13,160 nt of DNA from CAYVBJ01 sp964415185 (GTDB lineage Bacteria; Bacteroidota; Rhodothermia; Balneolales; Balneolaceae): positions 1 to 13,160 of the forward strand of contig CAYPZI010000077.1 in NCBI GenBank assembly GCA_964415185.1, in the 5' to 3' direction. Every line of letters starts with the position of its first letter. Position 1 is the first letter of the stretch. Below the pieces are notes generated by a model. The model saw only the letters and a program-made list of their open reading frames with translations. It was not told where the DNA came from and did not search any database. Shown piece after piece: positions 1-8,140 of the stretch. The position numbers were made by a program, and so were the translations under genes.

Positions 1-1171
1 GCCCTCCCATCAATGGTTCATTTATGGCCCGGATGCTGGCATTGGGCAGTCCGTCGGGATATGCTTTTTTGCTCATATCGAGAGCCTCAATCACAATTTT
101 AAGATGCTGTTCTTTGGAATTTTCATAGAAATGCTGTGCCTCATTGCTAAGTTTGGGCTTGCCGTGAAGCGGCTTGTCGCTCACACAAAGCAATGTAGCA
201 AAAGGGATGCGGTAACGGTAGCCGTTTGTAGCCACGGTTGCCGATTCCATGTCAATGGCTACGCTGCGGCTCATGTGTATCTTCTCAACTGTTCTGCGTT
301 TTATAAATTCCCAGTTCCTGTTGGCGGTGGTATAAACAGTGCCTAACCTGTAATTTCTTTTGTGTTTCTGAAGTACATCAATAAGATATACATTAAGCAA
401 ATGGTTGGGTGTTATGGGTATTTTTAAAGGCAAGATGTCGTCGAGTACACCATCGTCACGCATGAAACCGGTTGCCAATACAAAATCACCGATGTCCTGG
501 TGATTCCGGAGTCCTCCGCAGTGGCCAACCATAACAATTACATCCGGCCTTAAAACGGCTATATGATCGGAAATTGTTTTGGCATTGGAAGGCCCAACAC
601 CGATATTTACGAGGGAGATGCCCTTATTATCCGGTAATACATGGTGATAGGCAGGCATTTGAACCTTCCGGTTCGTGTATTTGCAATCGGGGTAGATATT
701 TTTAAAAACCTCGATGTGCATGTCGTAGTTGGTAAAAAGAATGTTTCTTTGAAAAATGGAAGCTTCCGTGCCGGTATAATGTTCGAGCCGGTTTAATGAC
801 AAATCGATTCTCTCGGGACTAAAGAGAAACATTTTCTTTTGAGTGATATCCCAATCATCTTCATCCGTATTGTCAAAAAGATCGGGGTCGTTCATTTCCA
901 TCCGCGGACGGGATGGAAAAATTTTTATTTCAGCTCCCTTATCGGCAAGTTTGTATAATTCTCTTGTAAGATACCACCTGTATGCTTGTGGCATGGCCAT
1001 TTCGCCGGTGATAATCGGATTGTGTTTCGACCAGGAACGCTTTACCATTAATTTGGGATAATCTCCCCCGGCATAAATGTTTTCCATGATGTCACAAGCT
1101 TTTTCAATATTTTTACGCAGCTGTGCCCCGGTGACCGATTTATCTTTTTTAAATTCAAATTTGTTATCCAT
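1..1171 (-). CDS. amn: AMP nucleosidase (3' end outside window)
   Basis: Predicted to hydrolyse the N-glycosidic bond of AMP, giving adenine and ribose 5-phosphate (cytoplasmic purine salvage and adenylate control). 390 codons are visible and the reading frame is open at the window edge. Residues about 30-160 match the N-terminal domain of the long E. coli-type Amn, including the stretch YTGTEASIFQRNILFTNY (about 132-149). Residues about 185-370 form the nucleoside phosphorylase-like domain, with GVGPSNAKT (191-199), GHCGG (216-220), DMESA (308-312) and SDKPLHG (331-337). The ATG at 1171 gives a normal N-terminus. Its start lies only 12 bp from that of the divergent Nudix gene, so its promoter must lie inside that gene; minus-strand boxes TATCTTTG (1238-1231) and TACTTTTG (1246-1239) fit the Bacteroidota -7 consensus, but no clear -33 box is seen. 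Assignment is by remembered family motifs and is strong. Confidence 0.93.
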   Translation of the reverse strand, partial: MDNKFEFKKDKSVTGAQLRKNIEKACDIMENIYAGGDYPKLMVKRSWSKHNPIITGEMAMPQAYRWYLTRELYKLADKGAEIKIFPSRPRMEMNDPDLFDNTDEDDWDITQKKMFLFSPERIDLSLNRLEHYTGTEASIFQRNILFTNYDMHIEVFKNIYPDCKYTNRKVQMPAYHHVLPDNKGISLVNIGVGPSNAKTISDHIAVLRPDVIVMVGHCGGLRNHQDIGDFVLATGFMRDDGVLDDILPLKIPITPNHLLNVYLIDVLQKHKRNYRLGTVYTTANRNWEFIKRRTVEKIHMSRSVAIDMESATVATNGYRYRIPFATLLCVSDKPLHGKPKLSNEAQHFYENSKEQHLKIVIEALDMSKKAYPDGLPNASIRAINEPLMGG

Positions 1172-1183
1172 TAAATAGAATCT

Positions 1184-1759
1184 ATGACAGATATAAGTTT
1201 CAAGTTTACAAAACCAAAATGGGAAGTGATCAAAGATACAAAAGTATTTGAAACTCCGATTTTTACTTTACACAAACGAAAGGTATTGCCGGATAAGAAT
1301 GATAATTCCGGAAATTTTTATGTTCTTGAAGCACCTGAATGGATCAATATAATTGCCCTGACATCAGAATTGAACATTGTGTTGGTTGAACAATACAGGC
1401 ATGGCATAGATGAAACCACACTTGAAATACCGGGTGGAATGGTTGATCCGGGTGAAAAACCGCTTGAAGCAGCAAAAAGAGAGCTTGCCGAAGAGACCGG
1501 TTTTACGGCAGGAAGATGGAGCCTTTTAGGTAAATCAAGCTCAAACCCGGCAATACTGAGTAATTTCACACATCTTTACCTGGCAGAGGATTGTGAAAAA
1601 ACGCAAGCGCAGAACACGGAAGGGAGCGAGGATATTGACGTCCATACTATGGCGCTGAATACATTTTTGGAACTTGTACGAAACGGAACCGTGCATCACT
1701 CTATAGTGCTGTCTGCTGTCACACAATTGTTATTACATAAACCCGGTCTAGTGTCATGA
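1184..1759 (+). CDS. Nudix hydrolase, ADP-ribose pyrophosphatase-like
   Basis: A 191-residue Nudix protein. The full Nudix box G-x5-E-x7-REU-x-EE-x-GU is present at G85, E91, R99-E100-L101, E103-E104 and G106-F107. The N-terminal beta-strand region with VLVEQYRHG (about 66-74) and EIPGGMVDPGE is typical of the ADP-ribose/ADP-sugar pyrophosphatase branch, which splits ADP-ribose into AMP and ribose 5-phosphate. That fits the divergently transcribed amn gene, which consumes AMP, but the exact substrate is inferred. The start at 1184 is the first in-frame ATG. The last residues (LVS) are encoded by the left end of the inverted-repeat element at 1748-1877, so the native C-terminus may have been altered. 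Confidence 0.88.
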   Translation: MTDISFKFTKPKWEVIKDTKVFETPIFTLHKRKVLPDKNDNSGNFYVLEAPEWINIIALTSELNIVLVEQYRHGIDETTLEIPGGMVDPGEKPLEAAKRELAEETGFTAGRWSLLGKSSSNPAILSNFTHLYLAEDCEKTQAQNTEGSEDIDVHTMALNTFLELVRNGTVHHSIVLSAVTQLLLHKPGLVS

Positions 1760-1877
1760 CAACTGTAAACCCGCAAAGTTTTATCTCGGAATTGCTTCTA
1801 TTTATCTAACATACTGCCATTTCAGAAAAGAAACTTTGCGGGTTTCTTACGACAGATTATAATTGACACAACACTAG
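1748..1877. repeat. 130-bp nested inverted-repeat element, MITE-like
   Basis: Two nested inverted repeats frame this segment. The inner pair is a perfect 15-bp match: AAACCCGCAAAGTTT (1767-1781) against its reverse complement (1831-1845), with 49 bp between. The outer pair is imperfect: positions 1748-1763 match the reverse complement of 1862-1877 at 12 of 16 bases, starting with CTAGTGT and ending with ACACTAG. It has no coding potential. It begins inside the last codons of the Nudix gene. The long loop and lack of a T-run argue against a simple intrinsic terminator; a small non-autonomous mobile element or a structured 3' UTR are the alternatives. From 1878 to 2061 I see only AT-rich leader sequence before the peroxiredoxin gene, with no convincing promoter. 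Confidence 0.6.
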
Positions 1878-2061
1878 CGATTTATAGAGCTATTTACCGG
1901 CAGCAGAATAAGGCTTAAATAAAAAAATGTTTTGAAGCTTGTTCAAAGTCTGCAAGATTGTGTATTATATGAAACTGTAGCACATTGCCGTTGCAATTGA
2001 AACGAAAGAACAGGCTAATCGGGTTTCAATATCGAAACCTTAACCTGAAAATTTGATTAAA

Positions 2062-2535
2062 ATGATTCAAACCGGAGAAAAAATAAATACCGATTTTAAC
2101 CTTAACGTTGTTGAAAACGGCAGCGAAAAAGAAGTGAAGTTTTCCGAACTGCTCGACAGGCCGGCTGTGGTTTCCGTTTATATGCGGAATAACACGCCCG
2201 GTTGTGACAAACAGAACAAAAGCCTTGCTGAAAATGCCGAATGGTTTGATCAGCAAGGGTATAATCTTATTGCAATCAGCAAAGACAGTTGCGGATCACA
2301 TAAGAATTATGCCGAAAAGTTCGGCATTAATTACATATTGGCATCCGATCCGGATTATCAATTCTCAAAGGCAACAGATTCAATCGTGGAAAAGAAAATG
2401 TATGGTAAAACATTTGATGCTCCATCAAGATCCGCTTTCATTATCGATACCGATGGAAAGGTGCTGGGAACCATAAAAAAAATAGATACAAAAGCTCATG
2501 CAGAAGAATTGAAAGAGCTTATTCAGTCACTATAG
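2062..2535 (+). CDS. bcp: BCP/PrxQ-type peroxiredoxin
   Basis: A thiol peroxidase of the AhpC/TSA thioredoxin fold, expected to reduce hydrogen peroxide and organic hydroperoxides in the cytoplasm. The peroxidatic motif TPGC places the catalytic Cys at residue 48 counted from the ATG at 2062. Downstream SKDSCGSHKNYAEKFG corresponds to the SxDSxxSHxxFxxKxG block of BCP proteins, and SRSAFIIDTDGKV carries the conserved Arg. The BCP resolving Cys five residues after the peroxidatic one is absent; the only other Cys is residue 77. That points to a 1-Cys mechanism or a resolving Cys at an unusual site. The frame extends to a TTG at 2053, but the ATG at 2062 gives the usual short N-terminus. It ends 13 bp before topA, so co-transcription is likely. 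Confidence 0.87.
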   Translation: MIQTGEKINTDFNLNVVENGSEKEVKFSELLDRPAVVSVYMRNNTPGCDKQNKSLAENAEWFDQQGYNLIAISKDSCGSHKNYAEKFGINYILASDPDYQFSKATDSIVEKKMYGKTFDAPSRSAFIIDTDGKVLGTIKKIDTKAHAEELKELIQSL

Positions 2536-2548
2536 AAATATATTTATC

Positions 2549-5095
2549 ATGAAATCATTAGTTATTGTTGAATCACCCACTAAAACCAAAACCATAAAAA
2601 AGTTTTTATCGAAGCAGTATGTGGTGGATTCATCGATGGGCCATGTACGTGATCTTCCTTCGTCGGCCAAAGAAATTCCGGCAAAGTATAAAAAAGAGCC
2701 CTGGTCGAACCTCGGTATTAACGTAGATGAAGGTTTCGAACCTATCTACGTGGTGCCCGGCGGGAAAAAGAAGATTGTGACAAGGCTGAAAAAATTACTC
2801 AAAGATGCGGACGAGCTGATTCTTGCAACGGATGAAGACCGGGAAGGTGAAGCTATATCATGGCATCTTACCGAACTGTTGAAACCGAAGGTTCCTGTCA
2901 AACGAATGGTATTTCACGAGATTACGGAACAGGCCATCCGGGAAGCACTTGAAAATTTCCGTGACATTGATATAAACCTTGTTCAGGCACAGGAAACCCG
3001 CCGGATACTGGACCGTCTTGCCGGTTACACTATTTCACCCCTGCTGTGGAAAAAAATTGCTCCGGGATTGTCAGCCGGCCGGGTTCAGTCTGTGGCCGTT
3101 CGTTTTCTTGTTGAGCGTGAACGCGAAAGAATGAAATTCCGAAGCGGGCGTTACTTTGACCTTAAGGCTCTGCTCTCCCGGGAAGGAGAAAAAGCGGAAT
3201 TTGAAGCTGTTTTATCGCACCTGAACGGTACACGTCTGGCAACCGGGAAAGATTTTGATGAGAATACCGGGAAACTGAAAAAACCGGATTCGGTAGTGCT
3301 GCTGGATTCTGATAAAGCTGAAAAACTGAGTGGGCTGCTTAAAGATGCCGAATGGAAAGTTTCGAAAGTAGAAAAGAATAAACAAAAAAGAAGCCCTTCA
3401 GCCCCCTTTATTACTTCCACCCTGCAGCAGGAAGCAAACCGGAAACTGGGCATGTCGGCACGCGATACCATGTCGATTGCACAAAAGCTTTATGAAAACG
3501 GGTACATAACATATATGAGAACCGATTCCACCAATTTATCGGGTCAGGCAATCAATGCGGCACGTACGGCTGTTGAAGATATCTACGGAAGTGATTATTT
3601 ATTTGAGCGGGTCAGGAATTATTCGAAAAAATCTAAAGGAGCACAAGAGGCACATGAAGCCATACGCCCTGCCGGGTCCGTATTCAGAACTCCTGAAAAG
3701 TCAGGGTTATCCGGGCGGCAGTTTAAGTTGTACGACCTGATCTGGAAGCGCACCATAGCCACTCAAATGGCAGATGCAGAGCTGGAATTTACCAATGCGA
3801 CCATCACTGCCAACTCAGGAAATACATCAGCCGATTTTAAGTCAAGCGGTAAGAAAATATTGTTTCCGGGCTTTTTCAGAGCCTATGTTGAAGGAAGTGA
3901 TGATCCCGAAGCAGCGATCGAAAACCAGGAAATTTTTATTCCCGAGCTTAAAGAAGGCGACAGTACTGATCTTAAAAATCTTGAAGCTATTTCACATGAA
4001 ACCAAACCGCCTGCCCGGTTTACGGAGGCAACCCTTGTGAAGGAACTAGAGAAAAGAGGAATCGGCCGCCCAAGCACTTATGCATCGATTATCAGTACTA
4101 TACAGGATAGAGGATATGTTAAAACCGATGGTAAAACCCTGATTCCCACTTTTACGGCTTTTGCTGTTACCGAACTCCTGGAAGGCCACTTTCCGGATCT
4201 GGTTGACAGTGACTTTACATCCGAACTTGAGGCTAAGCTGGATGAAATTGCCGCCGGTAAACATGATCCCGAAAAATATCTTGAAAATTATTACAAGGGG
4301 GACAACGGGTTAAAAGCCAAGGTTGAAAAGCAACAGGACATAATAAATGCCCGTGAAGCAAGAGAATTGGATCTGCCCATAGAGGGATTAAACGGCATGC
4401 AGGTGCATGTTGGTAAATTTGGTCCGTATGTAAAAATGAAAAATAAAGATCAGGAAATTACCACGTCGCTTCCCGATGACCTGGCGCCGGGTGATATTAC
4501 CATTGATAAATTGAAAGAATTGATTGAAATGGAAAAAGAGGGCCCGCAGTCTCTTGGCAATGATCCGGAAACAGGCAAACCGGTTTATGTACTCACAGGA
4601 AGGTTTGGGCCCTATGTTCAACGTGGAGAAGCGAACGAAGAGAATAAAAAACCGAAAAGGACGTCTCTTTTGAGAGGCATGAAGCCTGATGATGTTGACC
4701 TGGAGACGGCACTTGCATTGCTGAATCTTCCCAGAACCCTTGGTAAACACCCGGAAACGGGAAATGAGGTAAAAGCTGGAGTTGGCAGGTATGGACCGTT
4801 TGTTCTTCATGACGGTACATTCAAATCGCTGAAACGAACCGACAATGTACTTGATATCGAACTGGACAGGGCACTTGAGCTTTTGAGTGAGAAAAAAAAA
4901 TCACGAGGCAGTTCCGAGATTAAGGATCTCGGAAAGCACCCCGACAATAGCAGCCCCGTCAGGGTTATGGAAGGCAGGTACGGTCCATATTTGAAATATG
5001 GCAAGAAAAATATTTCTTTACCGAAAGAGTTTGAACCGGAAAATGTAACGCTTGAACAGGCAGTATCTATCATTAACGAAAAAGAGAAAAGTTAA
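2549..5095 (+). CDS. topA: DNA topoisomerase I (type IA)
   Basis: An 848-residue type IA topoisomerase that relaxes negatively supercoiled DNA through a transient 5'-phosphotyrosine link. The N-terminal Toprim domain shows VIVESPTKTKTI (Glu8) and ATDEDREGE (Asp95, Asp97, Glu99) for Mg2+ binding. The catalytic region contains ITYMRTDSTN, giving Tyr322 as the nucleophile, close to the position in E. coli TopA. Further conserved blocks are SAGRVQSVA (about 175-183), HEAIRP and RGIGRPSTYA. After about residue 620 the protein carries four Gly/Tyr-rich modules of the type VGKFGPYV, TGRFGPYVQ, VGRYGPFV and EGRYGPYLK in place of the tetracysteine zinc fingers of the E. coli enzyme, as is common in Bacteroidota. 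It lies 13 bp after the peroxiredoxin and 37 bp before the next gene. Confidence 0.97.
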   Translation: MKSLVIVESPTKTKTIKKFLSKQYVVDSSMGHVRDLPSSAKEIPAKYKKEPWSNLGINVDEGFEPIYVVPGGKKKIVTRLKKLLKDADELILATDEDREGEAISWHLTELLKPKVPVKRMVFHEITEQAIREALENFRDIDINLVQAQETRRILDRLAGYTISPLLWKKIAPGLSAGRVQSVAVRFLVERERERMKFRSGRYFDLKALLSREGEKAEFEAVLSHLNGTRLATGKDFDENTGKLKKPDSVVLLDSDKAEKLSGLLKDAEWKVSKVEKNKQKRSPSAPFITSTLQQEANRKLGMSARDTMSIAQKLYENGYITYMRTDSTNLSGQAINAARTAVEDIYGSDYLFERVRNYSKKSKGAQEAHEAIRPAGSVFRTPEKSGLSGRQFKLYDLIWKRTIATQMADAELEFTNATITANSGNTSADFKSSGKKILFPGFFRAYVEGSDDPEAAIENQEIFIPELKEGDSTDLKNLEAISHETKPPARFTEATLVKELEKRGIGRPSTYASIISTIQDRGYVKTDGKTLIPTFTAFAVTELLEGHFPDLVDSDFTSELEAKLDEIAAGKHDPEKYLENYYKGDNGLKAKVEKQQDIINAREARELDLPIEGLNGMQVHVGKFGPYVKMKNKDQEITTSLPDDLAPGDITIDKLKELIEMEKEGPQSLGNDPETGKPVYVLTGRFGPYVQRGEANEENKKPKRTSLLRGMKPDDVDLETALALLNLPRTLGKHPETGNEVKAGVGRYGPFVLHDGTFKSLKRTDNVLDIELDRALELLSEKKKSRGSSEIKDLGKHPDNSSPVRVMEGRYGPYLKYGKKNISLPKEFEPENVTLEQAVSIINEKEKS

Positions 5096-5132
5096 TGGCC
5101 GGGTTTGTTCTATATGAAGGATTACATTCGAT

Positions 5133-5690
5133 ATGAAAAAAATATCCGATTTTATTTTAGAGTATCCTCCAAATCTCGGTGAGTTGGATCTTGCTACGAT
5201 GGTGAGTATGTATCGCAGCCGGGGTGAGCCGCGCAAAGCGGCGCCGGGACAGTATGTGGCCTGTAATGTAACCGGAAGGTTGCAAAAGGAAGCAAAATGG
5301 TGGTTTGGTTTGTATTATTCCCAAAAAGTTTGGGATTCATTGCTCACCAAATCGTCAGGTGGGTACCCGATGACGGAAACCGAATTGCAAATTCTGGGAC
5401 ATGTCCTGGTTTCGAATGATAAACCTGTACACAGGGAAGAAATTGAAAACAACCTGAACTCACTTCCCAAACTGAACTATCTAATCATAAATGATCTGAA
5501 GCATTTCGGTTTTTTGAATGAAGATGAACAGGGCATGCTCCAGGTAACTTCAAAGGGAAAACAGGTTCTGGATGGAATTGCCAAAAGGTTATATGGAAAA
5601 CGTTTTATGCCGCCCATGTTAGACGGTTTTGAAGAAGAGGAGATCAGATCGAAACCGAAAAAAGAAAACGATCAGCCTTCTTTATTTTAA
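5133..5690 (+). CDS. Winged-helix-like protein of unknown function ending in QPSLF
   Basis: I do not recognise the family. The 185 residues have no signal peptide or membrane segment. Residues about 85-155 (from ELQILGHVLVS through REEIENNLNSL to LQVTSKGKQVLDGIA) have the helix pattern and the final GxLxxTxxG-like strand turn of a winged-helix domain, suggesting nucleic-acid binding. The tail (about 160-185) is charged and probably disordered, and ends exactly in QPSLF. This resembles the QL(S/D)LF pentapeptide by which bacterial polymerases and repair proteins bind the beta sliding clamp. The position 37 bp downstream of topA and on the same strand agrees with a role at DNA. Function is inferred only; the ORF itself is well supported by length, start and spacing. 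Confidence 0.75.
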   Translation: MKKISDFILEYPPNLGELDLATMVSMYRSRGEPRKAAPGQYVACNVTGRLQKEAKWWFGLYYSQKVWDSLLTKSSGGYPMTETELQILGHVLVSNDKPVHREEIENNLNSLPKLNYLIINDLKHFGFLNEDEQGMLQVTSKGKQVLDGIAKRLYGKRFMPPMLDGFEEEEIRSKPKKENDQPSLF

Positions 5691-5751
5691 ATTTACATTC
5701 AATTGATCCGGAAAAGAAAAATCAGAAAAGAATTTCGAGAACATTTTTAAG

Positions 5752-6255
5752 ATGAATAATGAACAACCGCTTTCACTTTCCCTGAAACAGGTAATGAGAA
5801 GGGTTCCATACCCGGTTACTATTGTGACGGCTGCTTTTGAAGGTTCCATGCGCGGCATTACAATTGGCTCATTTACAAGTTTGTCGCTTGATCCGCCACT
5901 TATCTGTTTCAATGTCGGAAGGGAGTCTCAAATGCATGATTTTATTTCGAAAGCCAATCATTTTGCTGTTCATGTCCCTCATCACAAGCAGGAGTATCTC
6001 TGCAATTTGTTTGCAAAATCGGATATGAAAGATAATGAGCAGTTCGAAAAAGTAAATTTTGAATTACACGATCTCGGAGTTCCGCTGATTAAAAATGTCT
6101 GTTCGATATTAATTTGCAAGAGTGATTCAATCGTAGAAGCAGGCGACCACTCCCTGATTATTGGGGAAATCATTGAAGTTATTCAGTACAGGGATGATCC
6201 TGCCATTTTGTATTATAACGGCAGTTACTATACACTCAAAGCAGAGCAAGGTTAA
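5752..6255 (+). CDS. Flavin reductase-like (FMN-binding split barrel) protein
   Basis: A 167-residue protein of the flavin reductase domain family, which binds FMN in a split-barrel dimer and often supplies reduced flavin to a partner oxygenase. Characteristic segments are PYPVTIVTA (about 19-27), GITIGSFTSLSLDPPLICFNV (about 36-56, the FMN phosphate and isoalloxazine region) and GDHSLIIGEIIEV (about 132-144), which matches the GDHxxxxGEV motif. No partner oxygenase is encoded nearby, so its electron acceptor is unknown. It lies 61 bp after the winged-helix gene and only 4 bp before the next ORF, which suggests translational coupling with that gene. Confidence 0.88.
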   Translation: MNNEQPLSLSLKQVMRRVPYPVTIVTAAFEGSMRGITIGSFTSLSLDPPLICFNVGRESQMHDFISKANHFAVHVPHHKQEYLCNLFAKSDMKDNEQFEKVNFELHDLGVPLIKNVCSILICKSDSIVEAGDHSLIIGEIIEVIQYRDDPAILYYNGSYYTLKAEQG

Positions 6256-6259
6256 GATC

Positions 6260-7054
6260 TTGAAAACCTGTCCTGATTTGCCAAAACTGCTGAAGTTCAT
6301 AATTCTTTTTTTGGCACCGGCTTTCTTATGTCATGATAAAGCTGAAGCTCAAGTATTGAATGTGGAAAGAGTTAGGGCTGAGCGTGACAAGGAAAATAAA
6401 TGGGCAGGTGAGCTGCAATTTGATGTGGCTCTCGACAAAAACCGCGAAACGGTGTTAAATCTTGGCAACCGGGCTAATATCGCGCACTTTTCAAAGAATC
6501 ATACCTACCTGCTTTTGAACAGTATCGATTTTGTAAGCGTAGATTCGGATGATGTGGTAAGCAAGGGGTTTTTCCATCTGAGGGGTACTTTCAACAGCCT
6601 GCAAAAATGGTCGCCAGAGGGATTTGTACAGTATCAATACAACCAAAACCTGGGTTTACAAGACCGGGCCCTGGCAGGCTCAGCTTTGCGATACACGTTT
6701 CTTGAAGGAAATACTTTTACGGCTCATATTAATGCAGGATTGATGTTTGAACATGAGGTCTGGAAAACAGATGAAGACCCGAGAACGGGTAAGAGTTTAT
6801 TGAAAAATACATTTAATCTTGTTTTACGTGGAGATTTAACCGAAAATATAAACGTTCTCTCCATTGGTTACTACCAGACAAGGCCCGATAAATTTTTTAG
6901 CCCGAGGGTTACAACCGAAAACAGCCTGCAATTAAATATGACCCGGAACCTAGTATTTACTTTCAATTTTACACTGGCTTTTGATGATGATCCCGTGATT
7001 GATGTGCCCAAGCTGAATTTTGAATTGAAAAACGGGATTTTGATTTTGATTTAG
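6260..7054 (+). CDS. DUF481-like outer-membrane beta-barrel protein
   Basis: A 264-residue exported protein. Starting at the TTG at 6260, the N-terminus shows a signal peptide: lysines at 9 and 12, a hydrophobic core (FIILFLAPAFL) and a likely cleavage site at AEA before Gln31. The mature part has alternating strands with aromatic girdles (for example WAGELQFDVALD, YLLLNSIDFVSV, FVQYQYNQNLGLQDRALAGSALRY), the layout of DUF481-type proteins related to YdiY. No start ATG exists near the signal peptide; the TTG has an upstream AAGG and sits 4 bp after the flavin reductase stop. A TTG at 6275 is an alternative. A longer reading from 6161 would overlap the previous gene and bury the signal peptide. 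Role unknown beyond outer-membrane location. Confidence 0.78.
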   Translation: MKTCPDLPKLLKFIILFLAPAFLCHDKAEAQVLNVERVRAERDKENKWAGELQFDVALDKNRETVLNLGNRANIAHFSKNHTYLLLNSIDFVSVDSDDVVSKGFFHLRGTFNSLQKWSPEGFVQYQYNQNLGLQDRALAGSALRYTFLEGNTFTAHINAGLMFEHEVWKTDEDPRTGKSLLKNTFNLVLRGDLTENINVLSIGYYQTRPDKFFSPRVTTENSLQLNMTRNLVFTFNFTLAFDDDPVIDVPKLNFELKNGILILI

Positions 7055-7056
7055 AA

Positions 7057-7185
7057 CAGGAGTCAGGAGTCAATTTGCAGTAAGCATTTGTTGGCTCTCA
7101 ATCCCTAAATCCCCAACGCTTCAAGTTGCAAAAGCACACGCTTGAAGGTTTCTGTTAATGACATTTTGCCTACTGTCTACTACCC
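7057..7185. repeat. Degenerate short-repeat spacer between convergent genes
   Basis: The spacer between the DUF481 and metallo-hydrolase genes holds a perfect tandem copy of CAGGAGT (7057-7070) and, at the other end on the minus strand, a near-tandem CAGTGGG/TAGTAGA/CAGTAGG run (7185-7165). A 7-bp inverted repeat CTTCAAG/CTTGAAG (7119-7125 and 7141-7147, 15-bp loop) lies between; without a T-run it is at best a weak bidirectional terminator. The last codons of the metallo-hydrolase (NSG and stop) fall in the heptad run. Confidence 0.4.
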
Positions 7186-8085
7186 ACTGTTCTTCAGTTC
7201 ATCATAGGTAGTTGCGAGGTTGGTCTGAAGTGAAAGCCTTGCACCGGGGCTAATGTGATTGGGAAATTCGGGGAATGACTCCACGTTTGTGATTTCCTCC
7301 TTGCTTTTACCGGCATCCAATCCGCTTTGGACCTCGTCCAGCAGCTTTTGAAGAAAGTCACGCATCACGAGGACATCCTGTTTAGTACCTGTAACCCCGA
7401 ACTCACTGTTGCCATGCCCGAAAATAAAGCGGGTGTCGTTATCAGAGTTTTCCACTGTTTTTTCAAGAACAGTGACCCAATTTTGGACCGAAGCACCGCC
7501 ATTGCGGTCTATGAAGGGATACCAGCGATTGAAAACAAGATCACCCATGTGAATGACATTGGCTTTTTCAAAAGTAATGACCGAATCACCTCCTGTATGA
7601 GCGGGGCCATAGTAATTTAGCCGTATCATTTCATCACCCGTATCCAGGCTCCATTCATTTTCATATGTTACATCGGGGTATACCTGTTCATCTCCGTTGC
7701 CCTGTGCATTGGCTGCTGCTTTTTGCAGACCGGGGACATTTTCATGTGCCACAATCTGTTTTACGATTCCCCGGAATGCCGGATTGCCTGCAGTATGATC
7801 GCCATGATGATGTGTGTTGATGAGGGTATCGATATTTTGTTCACTGTAGTACTTAACGCCGCTGATGAAGTCACGGGCAGATCCCGGGAATTGCGAGTCG
7901 ATGGCAACCACGGCATTTGAATCGGCCAGCCAGCCTATCGTACCACCCCTGCCTTGGAAAATCCCTACATTTCTGCGGATGGGTGTAAAGGCTTCAGGTT
8001 GAATTTTTTGGAGCAGTTTCGGAAATGTGAGTGCTGAGCCGGCAACAAAGAAGGACGACCGGATTAGAAAGTCACGTCTTTTCAT
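7180..8085 (-). CDS. Exported metallo-beta-lactamase-fold hydrolase
   Basis: A 301-residue zinc hydrolase of the metallo-beta-lactamase superfamily. The metal ligands are visible in order: HxHxDH as H92, H94, D96 and H97 within THHHGDHTAGN; H163 in GPAHTGGD; D182 in HMGDLVF; and H224 in FGHG. The N-terminus MKRRDFLIRSSFFVAGSALTF has a twin-arginine start followed by a short hydrophobic segment, so Tat-dependent export is likely. Substrate is unknown; the sequence gives no sign of a true beta-lactamase, and similarity is closer to the broad SoxH/cyclase-like group of periplasmic MBL proteins. It lies 55 bp downstream of the GroES-like gene on the same strand, so the two may be co-transcribed. 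The C-terminal NSG is encoded in repeat-like sequence. Confidence 0.88.
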   Translation of the reverse strand: MKRRDFLIRSSFFVAGSALTFPKLLQKIQPEAFTPIRRNVGIFQGRGGTIGWLADSNAVVAIDSQFPGSARDFISGVKYYSEQNIDTLINTHHHGDHTAGNPAFRGIVKQIVAHENVPGLQKAAANAQGNGDEQVYPDVTYENEWSLDTGDEMIRLNYYGPAHTGGDSVITFEKANVIHMGDLVFNRWYPFIDRNGGASVQNWVTVLEKTVENSDNDTRFIFGHGNSEFGVTGTKQDVLVMRDFLQKLLDEVQSGLDAGKSKEEITNVESFPEFPNHISPGARLSLQTNLATTYDELKNSG

Positions 8086-8140
8086 AATTTTATGGGTTGT
8101 GAATATTTAAAAATTAGCTGATTTAAGGGACCTCTTTCTG

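Noticed and set aside
2053..2061. TTG start three codons upstream of the peroxiredoxin ATG
   Set aside because: The ATG at 2062 gives the expected N-terminus for the family, and the TTG adds three residues without homology or a better ribosome site.
6161..6259. Earlier ATG for the DUF481-like gene
   Set aside because: It would overlap the flavin reductase by 95 bp and place the signal peptide in the middle of the protein.
7119..7147. Intrinsic terminator between the convergent genes
   Set aside because: The 7-bp stem has a 15-nt loop and no T-run on either strand, so it was kept only as part of the spacer note.
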